Origin: Liolophura sinensis | Lineage: Eukaryota; Mollusca; Polyplacophora; Chitonida; Chitonidae | Direction: 5' to 3' | Length of the DNA: 64,000 nt | NCBI RefSeq assembly: GCF_032854445.1 | Contig: NC_088306.1 | Location: 1,120,501-1,184,500 of the forward strand | Shown here: positions 34,305-45,682 of the stretch, one piece after another | How the letters are laid out: every line of letters begins with the position of its first letter | Numbering within the stretch: position 1 is the stretch's first letter | Translations under genes and position numbers: made by a program | Notes under the pieces: model-generated | What the model saw: only the letters and a program-made list of their open reading frames with translations | Databases searched by the model: none | Told to the model about the DNA's origin: nothing

Positions 34305-35705
34305 AAAGTCCATCCAGGGTATGTATTATACATGTAATACCGTGCATCCAGGGTATGTATTATACATGTAGTACCGTACATCCAGGGTATGTATTATACA
34401 TGTAATGCCGTACATCCATGGTATGTATTATACATGTAATACCGTACATCCAGGGTATGTATTATACATGTAATACCGTACATCCAAGGTATGTATTATA
34501 CATGTAATACCGTACATCCAGGGTATGTATTATACATGTAATACCGTACATCCAAGGTATGTATTATACATGTAATACCGTACATCCAGGGTATGTATTA
34601 TACATGTAATACCGTGCATCCAGGGTATGTATTATAAATGTAATACCGTACATCCAAGGTATGTATTATACATGTAATACCGTACATCCAGGGTATTATA
34701 CATGTAATACCGTACATCCATGGTATGTATTATACATGTAATACCGTACATCCAGGGTATGTATTATACACGTAATACCGTACATCCAAGGTATGTATTA
34801 TACATGTAATACCGTACATCCAGGGTATGTATTATACATGTAATACCGTACATCCAAGGTATGTATTATACATGTAATACCGTACATCCAGGGTATGTAT
34901 TATACATGTAGTACCGTACATCCAAGGTATGTATTATACACGTAGTACCGTACATCCATGGTATGTATTGCACACGTAGTGCCGTACTTCCAGGGTATGT
35001 ATTATACATGTAATACCGTACATCCAGGGTATGTATTATACATGTAATACCGTACATCCAGGGTATGTATTATACATGTAATACCGTACATCCAGGCTAT
35101 GTATTATACATGTAGTACCGTACATCCATGGTATGTATTGCACACGTAGTGCCGTACTTCCAGGGTATGTATTGCACACGTAGTGCCGTACTTCCAGGGT
35201 ATGTATTATACATGTAGTACCGTGCATCCAAGGTATGTATTATACATGTAGTGCCGTACATCCAGGGTATGTATTGTACACGTAGTACCGTGCATCCAAG
35301 GTATGTATTATACATGTAGTACCGTACATCCATGGTATGTATTATACATGTAGTACAGTACATCCAGGGTATGTATTATACATGTAATACCGTACATCCA
35401 TGGTATGTATTGCACACGTAGCGCCGTACTTCCAGGGTATGTATTATACATGTAATACCGTACATCCAAGATATGTATTATACATGTAGTACCGTACATC
35501 CATGGTATGTATTGCACACGTAGTGCCGTACTTCCAGGGTATGTATTATACATGTAGTACCGTACATCCAGGATATGTATTATACATGTAGTGCCGTACA
35601 TCCAGGGTATGTATTGTACACGTAGTGCCGTACATCCAGGGTATGTATTGTACACGTAGAACTGTACATCCAGGGTAAGTATTGTACACGTAGTACCGTA
35701 CATTC
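34305..35705. repeat. 34-bp tandem array, about 41 copies
   Basis: Unit contains CCGTACATCCAGGGTATGTA and TTATACATGTAATA. Variants (CAAGG, CATGG, TTCCAGGG, CACACGTAG) occur in clusters, indicating block homogenisation. Minus-strand frames open for 60-140 codons (Y-Y-M-Y-N-T-Y-P-G type) are by-products. Confidence 0.96.
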
Positions 35706-35714
35706 TAAACTTCG

Positions 35715-36575
35715 GGTTTAGACTGTACATAGGGTTTACGTTGTATTTAGGGTTTACGTTGTACTTGGGGTTTCGGCTGTAGTTGTGGTTTACATTGTGT
35801 TTGGGGTTTACGTTTTACTTGGGGTTTAGGCTGTACTTGTGGTTTACGTTGTATTTAAAGTTTACGTTGTACTTGGGGTTTCCGCTGTACTTGTGGTTTC
35901 CGTTGTATTTAGGGTTTACGTTGTACTTGAGGTTTTGGCTGTACTTGTGGTATACATTGTATTTAGGGTTTACGTTGTACTTGGGGTTTAGGCTGTACTT
36001 GTGGTTTACATTGTATTTAGGTTTTACGTTGTACTTGGAGTTTCGACTGTACTTGTGGTTTACATTGTATTTAGGGTTTACGTTGTACTTGGGGTTTGGG
36101 CTGTACTTGTGGTTTACATTGTATTTAGGGTTTACGTTGTACTTGGGGTTTCGGCTGTACTTGTGGTTTACATTGTATTTAGGGTTTACGTTGTACTTGG
36201 GGTTTAGGCTGTACTTGTGGTTTACATTGTATTTAGGGTTTACGTTGTACTTGGGGTTTAGGCTGTACTTGTGGTTTACATTGTATTTAGGGTTTACGTT
36301 GTACTTGAAGTTTCGGCTGTACTTGTGGTTTACATTGTATTTAGGGTTTACGTTGTACTTGGGGTTTAGGCTGTACTTGTGGTTTACATTGTATTTAGGG
36401 TTTACGTTGTACTTGGGGTTTCGGCTGTACTTGTGGTTTACATTGTATTTAGGGTTTACGTTGTACTTGGGGTTTAGGCTGTACTTGTGGTTTACATTGT
36501 ACTTGGGGTTTAGGCTGTACTTGTGGTTTACGTGTTATTTAGGGTTTACGTTGTAGTTGGGGTTTACGCTGCACA
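35715..36575. repeat. 18-bp array with 54-bp higher-order unit, telomere-like
   Basis: Three related 18-bp subunits (TTGTATTTAGGGTTTACG, TTGTACTTGGGGTTTAGG, CTGTACTTGTGGTTTACA) make a 54-bp unit repeated about 15 times. A 257-codon plus-strand frame (L-Y-L-G-F-x-L-Y-L-W-F) stays open only because the period is a multiple of three. The TTTAGGGTTTA core resembles telomeric motifs, but the spacing and variants do not fit a real telomere. Confidence 0.95.
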
Positions 36576-37850
36576 TGAATCCTTCCTCGAGTTGCACAAA
36601 ACCCGAAAACTGGAAGTTAATACATGTATTACATCATTATGTAAAAGTGTAAAATGAAAATGCAGATAATTTCACCAAAAATTTCTATTACCCTTAGTCA
36701 GTATTATGCATTTGCTGTCTTTTTGCATTTCGTAATACTTTCAAATTAGGCCTATTTTGGTTTTGTCCACTCATAATCTTGTCCGCGGCGTTACTCTTTC
36801 GTTACTGTTTATAATCTGCTGTGAATAAACAGCAGGACACGTTTCTAAACTGTTACAGAAATGTGTTTAAAATCGACACACTTATGTTTAGTGTGTGTAT
36901 GACGTGAATTATGTTTCATTTTCTAGGTCTACATGCGTAAATGCATATTGATCATTTTCTAAAAAAAATACGGTGTGATCTTCATGAGGAGAAATTGATG
37001 ATAGCCTATAGACAATGCCATGGCCAGTCTGCCGTGCTACATGTTTGGTGCTCCCTAAATCTCGTCCCAGTCACGCGTTGTCTTGGTTACGGCGGGTCAC
37101 GCGGAAATTTTGTAAGCGCCATAAAAAGCATGGCGGTAATTGGGTCGACTTCCTAATCAGTTCTCTATTCATAAAATGGAAGAAAAAATAATAAACTGCG
37201 GAGATCGTGATAACTGAGTCAGAATCGCGAAAAAAACATCGGGCGAAATATCAGGAGGCTGTTAGCAGGAGGCGCAGTTTTAGTTAATGTGTCTATGATG
37301 TAGAAGGTCTGTGTGGAAGCTATACGCACCAAGATCATGCCTGAACATGATTTGATGAATATATGAAAATATTCCTACCATTTATATGCAAATATAGCAT
37401 GCATAGCTTTACAAATGACACCAAGCACCCTTACTGCTTTAAGGTTCGGCCCCTATGTTTCATAATGTTGATGCGGCTATGGAATGGCAAATTAATCTAA
37501 ACTTCAATTCTGCCGTGTTGGCAGGCGACTCATCAACTTTACCTAACAGGAAACAAAGAAAGCCAAGATTTCGTTACACGAAACAAAGATACAAATATAT
37601 ATAAATCCAGAAGTCACAAATGTCTGCCACAGCCATGGTACAAATTCCTGCACTACAGACAAAGGGGCGATACTTTGCATTTCCGTCCTATCTGGCAATG
37701 GTGAAAATCACGCAGTTGAGACAATTCCTTTATCCGGATCCCGATACAAATCACAACTGGAATTAATGGATTTGTCCTTAGTCAATAGCAAACCTGTGTG
37801 CATAGTTTAATAACTCGAGCATAATTTATTAGTTTGTTGTCTGTATTCGC
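36576..37850. other. No gene; CpG-rich patch and possible old repeat
   Basis: 37000-37270 is CpG-enriched and contains GTTGTCTTGGTTAC (37077-37090), which loosely resembles an RFX X-box. About 37690-37800 looks like a degenerate dispersed repeat with ATCCGGATCCCGATAC. No exon can be supported. Confidence 0.35.
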
Positions 37851-38117
37851 ATGAGTGTTTCAGTTAATATAAACCAGGATTATGGGGTTAGGGAAAACAG
37901 TGTGGCGGTAGTGAGCCGACGCGCGTCGCCAAGTTCCGGACTCCTGCCTAAGTTCAACTCTCGACCTACCCCATTTGTTAACGGTCAGAAGTCTATTGCG
38001 GTTAATAAACTTCTGCTACGGTCTAACTGTACAGAGAGGGAGAGAGAGCTTATAAATTATTGGCGTCTTCCAAATATGGGCCCCCAGTTTAATCGCAGGG
38101 GCGAGACCAGCGTTTGA
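37851..38117 (+). CDS. Unrecognised 88-residue open frame
   Basis: A true ATG (37851) opens 88 codons ending in TGA just before a SINE fragment at 38126. The product is Ser/Arg/Asn-rich, with no motif or membrane segment that I recognise. GC content is higher than in the flanks. I see no promoter or splice sites. It may be a short gene, a TE relic or chance; I lean to chance or a relic. Confidence 0.15.
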   Translation: MSVSVNINQDYGVRENSVAVVSRRASPSSGLLPKFNSRPTPFVNGQKSIAVNKLLLRSNCTERERELINYWRLPNMGPQFNRRGETSV

Positions 38118-38125
38118 AATATATT

Positions 38126-38253
38126 TTTTTATTTTATTTTAAAGGTATTTTACGCCGTACTCAAGAGTATTTTACGATGGCGGCCAGCATCATGGTGGGA
38201 GGAACCCGGGGGAAAACCACGACCTTCCGCAGGCTGGTGCCAGACCGTTTGGT
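38126..38253 (-). mobile_element. SINE family A fragment
   Basis: Tail, ATTTTACGCCGTACTCAAGA, GGCGGCCAGCATCATGGTGG and GACCTTCCGCAGGCTGG blocks; the tRNA-like head is missing. Confidence 0.8.
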
Positions 38254-38674
38254 AAAGGACATTCTGAATTAGCCAACGAGGTATTAAATGGCTATAAAGG
38301 TAGATACTAAGTACACAACGTTACGAAAACTGCAGTTTGGGATAATGAAGAGAAATCTATCTGTACAACATAATGCTATAACAAAAGTGAAAACAATCAT
38401 TGACCGTGTAGATGTAAATAGTGATACATAACTAAGCAATTGTTCTACAAATGGCCCTTTGCGTTCAAACCACCTGTATGCTGCATGGAATGATGAGACG
38501 AACGTTGTCACACATGTAGGGGACTATACATTCAAATATCTACTTTAACAGTCATTTTACTCTGGTCTTGAGAAGTGTAATATTGCTGCCTACTATACAT
38601 GATTTTGAATGTAATAATAAAGGTTATGAACATAGGTGTTACAATTACCGATTTTCGTCTAAGATCGAATGTTT
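38254..38674. other. No gene seen
   Basis: AT-rich spacer between two SINE fragments. Confidence 0.4.
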
Positions 38675-38826
38675 ATTATTTATTTATTTGTGTGATTGTT
38701 GTTTTAGTCCGTAGTTAAGAATATTTCATTTATACGACTTCTGCTAGCATTATGGTGAGGGAAACCTGGCAGAGCCCGCTGGAAAACCCACGACCACCCG
38801 CAGGTTGCTGGCAGACCTTCCCTTGT
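38675..38826 (-). mobile_element. SINE family A fragment
   Basis: Tail plus TAAGAATATTTCATTTATAC, GCCCGCTGGAAAACCCACGA and GCAGGTTGCTGGCAGACCTT. The head is missing and the copy is more diverged than the 38126 copy. Confidence 0.8.
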
Positions 38827-39938
38827 ACAATATTCAAGCGAAAGAAACCTTAACTGAATTAAGTGCGGTTAAACGTTTTGACTGTAAGATTCAGCCCATA
38901 TGGACACTATTCGTTATTTCCTGCATATGTAGCATACATTGAGTGCGTAAAAGCCACAAGAAATGAATCTCCAGAGCTGAACATCATTAAAACCATGAAA
39001 AGGTTGCTTGACGACTTTGGTAGCAAATATTAACAACATGGTACTCTGCAGAAACAGTGCTGCCTAACTGAAGATACATATACCATTGTGGATGTACAGA
39101 TGTGCACATCCACAATGGTATATGTATATCGGTGGTACATATTTTGTGTACTTTTTAACCTTTAAAATACATAATTTGTGTACTGCCGATTCTGTAATTG
39201 TGCATTTTATCATAATATTGTGTACTACTCGTACTTATCGATTTTAGAGAGTACATATAAATATATATGAATTTTTACAATTCATGGATAGCTTTGTACT
39301 TTTCTTGGCAAAAATAGCTCAGCGCAAATCCAAGCAAATTTTACAATAGCCCATATAATTATCTCACAAAATTATCAGCTTATGGTTTATGCATTTTTAC
39401 CGTCCAAATGGGGTAATAGGCTTCTTAAGATATACTATAAAACGTGTCGAATTATACCTTCTTCAAACCTTAGCATCATTTTAGCTGTGTAAATAGTACG
39501 GGTATGGATCTGGTATTTTCTGAAAGGCGGTAATTTGAGCTATTCTTGGTAAAAACAATAAATTTATCTGCTTGGTGAATATGGATTTTTTGCCAAAAGT
39601 AGCGTCTTTAAAAGAAACAGTGAAGACAAAAGATAATAAATAACGTTCGTGATTTCGGATGAGGGATGAAAACGGGCATAAACGGCCACAGCCATCTCGT
39701 TCTGGCGTACTTAGTTACCTTATAAATTCACCTTTAATCTAGAATAGTTACTAATCCATGGGATACGCCATATTAGAGAAGCCGGCAAAATGATCAGATG
39801 GCTAGAGATAACCCGCGCCGGATAGGTTAAAATTTATAACATGTCGACGGTTTCGATTTTCCCATTGTTCGCGATTTTGCTAACTTTGAATGGCAATACG
39901 TCAAGAAAAAAATGGTAGGAATTTTTTAAAAATCTTTA
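38827..39938. other. No gene; contains a perfect hairpin
   Basis: AT-rich, with a 22-bp perfect palindromic stem at 39074-39127 (see findings). No exon recognised. Confidence 0.45.
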
Positions 39939-40035
39939 TGAGTCCCACCATAATGCTGGCCGTGTAAGTAAGATATTAATGAGTACGGCGTAAAACAGCA
40001 ATCAAATAAATAATTAAATAAATAAATAAATAATC
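39939..40035 (+). mobile_element. SINE family A 3' end
   Basis: CCCACCATAATGCTGGCCG to GAGTACGGCGTAAAACAGCA and an AAATAAAT tail. Confidence 0.8.
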
Positions 40036-40300
40036 TCTATGAGGAACGCTCCATCGATGCACATATACATTTCCTCCAGAGTTGTGTTTTCTTGCAAAGA
40101 GCGGTTTATTCGTAACTTAAAATAAACCAGTAAATACATTCGGAAAGAAATCGATACAGGAAAAACTGATGACCATATTTTGAACTCTTGTGGAACCAAT
40201 ATTCCTTTGTTGACGCCTGTTGAATTGCCGCGTATACATATTCCTTAGCGTGGTAATTTGTGTTGCTTCCTGCATAATGAATCAATTTTCTTAGGGAGTC

Positions 40301-40392
40301 TCCGTGCCGAGCTGGATAGCGTGCCAGCGCGAGGCAGTCACCCAGCAGCTTCTCAAAGCGGTCAGTGTGAGTTCAAGTCACCTCATGCATGC
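40301..40392 (+). mobile_element. SINE family A 5' head only
   Basis: GCTGGATAGCGTGCCAGCGC and GTGTGAGTTCAAGTCACCTC blocks are present (A-box and B-box region), but the body and tail are absent. Confidence 0.65.
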
Positions 40393-40642
40393 CTATAATA
40401 CATCAATCTGTCAACTTCTCACCGTTGTTTCTGTGGACCGCTAAGATACAACTGCGCTCCTTGGAAATATGTGACTTCGACAACATTTCAAGATGGCGGT
40501 CAGAGTGGCGTCCCCTGAAACGCAAAACTATTAGAGAATATGTATGTATGTAGGTATGTATGCTTTGGGTTTAAACGTTGTACTTAAACATTTTTCCGTC
40601 AAATAGCGACGAAGAGTCATTAGGTGTGTGTGCATATATTGT

Positions 40643-40742
40643 GTGTTCTTGTGGCAGGACGAGTCCATGCCTCCAATGAAAGTGCGGCCTGCAATGAAGT
40701 ATCATACGGATGACACCAGACATGACACCCCACCAAGTCCTT
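40643..40742 (-). mobile_element. SINE family B fragment
   Basis: Plus-strand reading shares GTGGCAGGACGAGTCCATGC, ATGAAGTATCATACGGATGA and CACCAGACATGACACCCCAC with 21840-21940. It is interrupted on its right by an AT microsatellite. Confidence 0.65.
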
Positions 40743-40744
40743 TT

Positions 40745-40749
40745 ATACT

Positions 40750-40817
<68 letters not shown>
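40745..40817. repeat. (AT)n microsatellite
   Basis: About 72 bp of uninterrupted TA dinucleotides at the edge of the family B fragment. Confidence 0.97.
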
Positions 40818-40819
<2 letters not shown>

Positions 40820-41097
40820 AGCTAGCTTGAACTCATGGATTGACTTAATATGTTAATCATATGTTATGATTGACTTAATTGTAAAAGGTTATTTATTTGC
40901 ATCGACTTTTTCCCTATCCTTTTATCTCTCATTTCAACAGATTTTACCCATCTGCTTTCGCTTTCCAAACACCATCAGCATGTGATACTACACAGTAACG
41001 TTAAATTGTGGGACATATACAGTCAAAGTATAAGAGGTTATTGATAAAAGATGTTGTCGGCTGTTAGAGTTAAATACAGTTATGGGTCAAACGTCAA
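40818..41097. other. No gene seen
   Basis: AT-rich spacer without recognised features. Confidence 0.4.
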
Positions 41098-41190
41098 TGG
41101 TTTCCACCCACCATAATGCTGGCCGCCGTTGTATAAGTGAAGCATTCTTGAGTATGGCGTTAAACACCAATCAAATAAAATAAATAAATG
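41098..41190 (+). mobile_element. SINE family A 3' end
   Basis: CACCCACCATAATGCTGGCC, GTATAAGTGAAGCATTCTTG and GGCGTTAAACACCAATCAAA followed by AAATAAATAAAT. Confidence 0.85.
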
Positions 41191-41699
41191 TCGTTTTCCA
41201 CTCCATATATTAACAAAATACCTAATTTTCTGCTATTTGGTGCATATTAAAACCTGGTAAAACGATTGTCACTGTGACAGTTGCGCTATGAACAAACGGA
41301 AACAGTTGTGCTTGTTGAATGTAATAAAAATTCCACCAGCAAGGCCATGAATAACCTTTTACATGTAACGAGTCACATTTGGTCAATACAGCCTTTTTTA
41401 AACCAAGGTTCTGCTGGTGTAGCCGGCTGAGCAGCCTCGAGGCCTGGTCCCTTTACATTGTTTTAATGTGATTGTATGTTAAATTTGATGAGAGCACAGC
41501 AATTAGAGTAATTCTAGACCAATGACCTCTGATAAATTGCGATTAACATCACTGCATATATATTTTAACCTAATTCTACTTAAAGTGACATGGTTGCTCA
41601 AAATTTGGATTTCTAAACAAATTCTGATACCGACGTCTTAACGAAGTTTTGAAGTTCGTTCATAAACTAAATCACTTCCGTTGAAATAAAAAATATTCA

Positions 41700-42170
41700 T
41701 TCAGTATGTAGCTTGTACGAGCCCGGAGAGGTCCTGCCGTTATTCGATTTCAACACAAAGAGGGCAGGCCATTTTGCTTCATTAATATTCAACCGGAAGG
41801 GCCTAAAGCAAGTGCTCAGCGTTCGGCAAGTTCCCTATGACACCGACTTTCGATCAGTCGACGTAGGCCTACACTGTAAGACGGGTCGGAAGCTGGAGGT
41901 CACGTGACCACCTTTTCCTGTCTAAAACAAAATGGCCGCGCAATGTTAAAGCATACACAAAAGGTCACTTTTGCCACTTTGCTAGCGACCAGTAAGGCCT
42001 AGTTGTACAAATAATATCTCGAAGGTTCTGCAGAAATACTCAGACGATCTGGAAAATCCAGCGCATACAAGATCGCTGATAGCGATTCAAAAATAGGCAT
42101 TTTCCTATGCAATAACGTTGGGAGGACCGTTTTTTTCACCCACCTAGCTTCCGATCCGTCTTACAGAATT
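41700..42170. promoter_or_regulatory. Promoter-like island with palindromic E-box
   Basis: CpG-enriched. It contains the perfect palindrome GTCACGTGAC (41899-41908, a USF/MITF/TFEB-type E-box), AAAATGGCCGCG (about 41929-41940, YY1-like) and AACCGGAAGG (ETS-like, about 41791). A 21-bp inverted repeat (41874-41894 against 42146-42166, one mismatch) frames the E-box and YY1 motifs. Only very short ATG frames follow on either strand, so I cannot name a gene it would drive. Confidence 0.4.
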
Positions 42171-43029
42171 GCTACATGCAGTGTACAGCAGCTTAAACAG
42201 CACTGAGAAAAGGTTACAGATAATCTTCTCATTAAACTAAGAATCAGAAACGCGTGTCTGTTGGAAGGTTAACACATCCTGTCTACAACAAAAATAGGCT
42301 AACATTTGCACCACCTATAAAGAAGTAGTTTTGCGACATCTTCGTGTTTCGTGAGACCTTTTCTTCTTTTTTTCTTTGTACTCCACCGTTCAAACTGACC
42401 GCCAATTACACCTCTAGACTTGCTTGTCAACCTGTCGAGTTCTTTTCTACGTCTCTTTTTGGTCGATCCTGTCACGAGCGAGCCGTAAGTCCTTCTTTTA
42501 TCAGTCGTGTGTATCAGCTATCAACATATTAAGTTTACCGAGCGCTGTGCGCATGCTCCATTTCCACTGATTTGACAGCTCCTCATTTAAATATTCTGAC
42601 AGAATTTCCAGTTTTTATTTTTATTTCTTTTTTTTCTTCTTTGGATATTTTTAAACATTCGTTTAACGTCCAAAGCTGGGGGTAGGATTAACCAAAAGAT
42701 TGTAGCTTTTACGTCTTGAGAACAATACCGGATACACATGTCATTCTGTAGTAATGCAAAAATACCTTATATTTGGGCGACCATGTCAATTTAAACCAAG
42801 GTGCCAGGTGGCTAGTAATTTCCATCTGTTTATGCATTTACATAAACAGTTATAATTTAACCCTAACTGGGGTAAATTGACAAGAGGCCCTATTTCACCG
42901 GTTACGTGCGACCATTTGCCAACTGTCACACTGTCGGCGCTGCTCTGGTTTTACTCTCTATATATACTGTAACAATTTTAATATATTTTAAGGTTTGAGG
43001 CTTGGTTATTAAGGGACAGCTCAGTCGCA
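42171..43029. other. No gene seen
   Basis: AT-rich with pyrimidine tracts around 42355-42380 and 42620-42650; no exon with both splice sites and a recognisable product. Confidence 0.4.
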
Positions 43030-43260
43030 ATGAACATTGACACAAGTGAGAGCAAAATTAAGTGCTGTCTTTGGCAACATATATGGAATCCGTATGCGGA
43101 CATCTCGTCCCACGTCTCGCGGTTCGAGGCCTGCGGCACAAGAACGGAGCAAATCGCGGGCGAACAGTACCGTCATCGTGCCAAGGTGCGGGACGAGATG
43201 TTCTCATCCGGCTTCCATGCACATGGGCAAATCGTGGTACGTGGAGGTTTTAATAAATAA
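43030..43260 (+). other. GC-rich island open in all three plus frames
   Basis: From 43062 to about 43250 none of the three plus-strand frames has a stop codon, and CpG density is high compared with the flanks. One frame begins with ATG (43030). A donor-like CCAAG|GTGCGG occurs near 43192. I recognise no protein. Lack of stops is partly explained by GC content. This may be a CpG island, an exon of unknown type, or a transposon relic. Confidence 0.25.
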
Positions 43261-43565
43261 ATAAAAAGCAATAGGCCAGCTTGATTGTCACGACCTTGTA
43301 CTTGACTATTAATACGCGGCTGCGCCTTAAAGACATGGATTCTAAAACACAAACAACGCTGGCCCAGGACTGATGATCTCGCAGCAATCTCCCTTTAGAT
43401 CACTCTGCCAGTGTCGGAACTGTGCCTATAACACGAACATTAGTGTAACTACGAACAGTTTGTGAGCTGTTTCAGTCTGTTCCAGCGACTTACAGCCGCT
43501 GTCACAGCGGCAAGAGCTGAATTCGAACGCGCGACATCAGGTCAAAGTCCTGCTTGTTGCGATGA
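43261..43565. other. No gene seen
   Basis: Contains a tRNA-like antisense segment (GAATTCGAACGCGCGACAT, about 43517) that may belong to a further SINE. Not resolved. Confidence 0.3.
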
Positions 43566-43792
43566 CCCAGTCTCCGTAGCCTACTGGTTATCGCGCCTTC
43601 GTACCAGAATGACCCAGGAACCTCTCACAAATGCGAACGATTTATAGCTCTTTCATGCTGGTTTCCTCTCCAGTCGTGCTTGGGAAGGTCTTCTAGCAGC
43701 CCCGTAGATGCTTGTGGATTTTCGCCGAGCTCTGCCCAGTTTAAACCCACCGTAATACTGGTGAAGTTGTCTTGAGAACGGCGTAAATCCAA
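43566..43792 (+). mobile_element. SINE family A copy, near full length
   Basis: Head GTCTCCGTAGCCTACTGGTT, then GAATGACCCAGGAACCTCTC, TTTCCTCTCCAGTCGTGCTT, GGAAGGTCTTCTAGCAGC and AACGGCGTAAATCC. The B-box region is degenerate. It ends in an A-rich stretch. Confidence 0.8.
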
Positions 43793-44586
43793 AAAAAAAA
43801 ACAAACAAATTCCCTCATCTGAGCGAGCGAGCCTACAGGTTACCCACTATGTACGCAAAGCCATGCGCAGTATATACCTTGCTTTTCTCCTGGCATGGCG
43901 GGTCGAGGTTAGGCTGTACATATACGCGTAACCAATATATAACTGTCTATATCTGTCGGAAGATAAACGCTCACGTGCTACCGTTTATCTTGTCAGAATG
44001 CGGAGATCACTCCGTACCCTGGCCCACACCATTGCTGCCTATAAAAATAGGTAAAGAGGCCATGTCGCCCCGTTTAAAGAGCAATGTCTCGTGAATTGAC
44101 ACGTAGGCACCCGCTTCCCACTTCCCCCAAGATCTCTCCAACACACACTGACTTGAAACGTCTAAAACTGAGTATTTTTTGGTATCTATGGTCTTTGTTT
44201 AATAATGTCATAAGGGAGGATGTCACACAGGTTTAATAAACATTTTTTCACTAGAATTTGTTCTTTTCAGCTAACAAATGTATTAAACCTCAATTTGGAT
44301 CATATTTATATATTTATTATAACTGTTCATGTTTATAAATATTATCATAATTTAGGTTAAATGCATTTGTTTTGATATAAACAGCAAATTTACATTCAAA
44401 TAAATTTATTAGACAAGCATCACATCCTTATTTAGAACACTATTATGCAACAACCATAAATACCAAAAGTTGGTCCCAATTACCTGCTATACAAAAATAT
44501 TTTTAAATACCCTTTTCTCTTGAAATTTGTGCAAATCTGCTATATTCACGGAAATATTCAATCATTTATTTGGTCACACGTGAAAA
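43793..44586. other. No gene seen
   Basis: AT-rich, particularly 44270-44420; no supported feature. Confidence 0.4.
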
Positions 44587-44732
44587 GGTCAGCAAGCAAC
44601 CTGCGGATGGTCTTGTGTTTCCAGAACCCAGTTTCCTCCCACTATAATGCTGGCCGCCGTCGCATAAGTGAAATATTCGTGAGTACGGCGTCAAAAACAA
44701 ATGAAATAAATAATCAATAAATAATTTATTTG
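44587..44732 (+). mobile_element. SINE family A 3' half
   Basis: GCAACCTGCGGATGGTC, TTTCCTCCCACTATAATGCT, TAAGTGAAATATTCGTGAGT and ACGGCGTC followed by AAATAAATAATC. Confidence 0.85.
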
Positions 44733-45682
44733 ATTCAGTTTTATTTACTTTTTATACCGTTGTTTAAGGCCATATTTGAATAAAGCATTTGTCTCTCATA
44801 TGATGGCAATCAGTTACATAAGCGAAGGGAACAGGATTGCTCTGGTTAAGGTAGCAAACCAATTATTTATTGACGAAATTTTCCAAACAAAACGTACAGA
44901 CTTGCATGCCATAGATGGAAAACAGATGGTCTTCAACTAATGCGTACACTACACGAACTGCCACACGAGCCTCACCCCCCAGATTATTGTCACCAAAACC
45001 CTACGAACAGGGAGAACGGGGGAATCTTAAAAATTTCCTACCCAAAGCCGCTATTGAAAGCGCGCCAAGTAAGCCAGCATTTGAAATTCACCCTCCAAAG
45101 CAACTCTATCTCTCTATCTGACTTTCCTTTTCACTGAGTTTATTTATAGAAGCAAAGCTCACCCAAATACTTCTCATTCTTTTTTGGGACACCTATTCTT
45201 ATATAAACATTTCTTCGTAAAGTACACTAGGAGCGTAAAGCTCATTCATAAACCCCACCATTTCGGTGCCACCCTGGGAACGCACTTAACCTATATAGCT
45301 CCAGGATTACATCCACATTCCGTGAACGTGAACTTTCTGCAGTGTGCTGAGCGTTGTAGACGGTGCCAGCTCAACTACACGAAAGTTTAATACCAGTGGG
45401 GTCGTGTGTTCTAGTTCTCAATAGCTGGACTTTGGACTTTTGTGAAAAAGGTTTTCCGGTAAATGGTGAAGTGAAATGGCTTCCCCTTGGGGAACATTCT
45501 TGGGTAACGTTACAGAACAAAAAAATTCCAACACGTCAATTCTTCCTTTTCCTATGGTTTTAACACAGACATTAATTTGATCTTTTGCGCTTGAAATGAC
45601 CCTCCAATGGACTTCATTCAAAGTACGTGAACAACAATGAGGACCATTTCCACCTTAAGTCTGCAGTTAATTCCAAGGGATC
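44733..45682. other. No gene seen
   Basis: Several short overlapping open frames, none recognisable. No array. Confidence 0.4.

Noticed and set aside
35783-36556. 257-codon plus frame as a Leu/Tyr/Phe-rich membrane protein
   Set aside because: An 18/54-bp tandem array explains it fully; a second frame is partly open as well.
35715-36575. Interstitial telomere
   Set aside because: TTTAGGG-like words occur once per 54 bp within diverged subunits, not as uninterrupted TTAGGG repeats.
37077-37090. RFX X-box
   Set aside because: Both half-sites deviate from consensus and no gene start is attached; noted only as weak resemblance.
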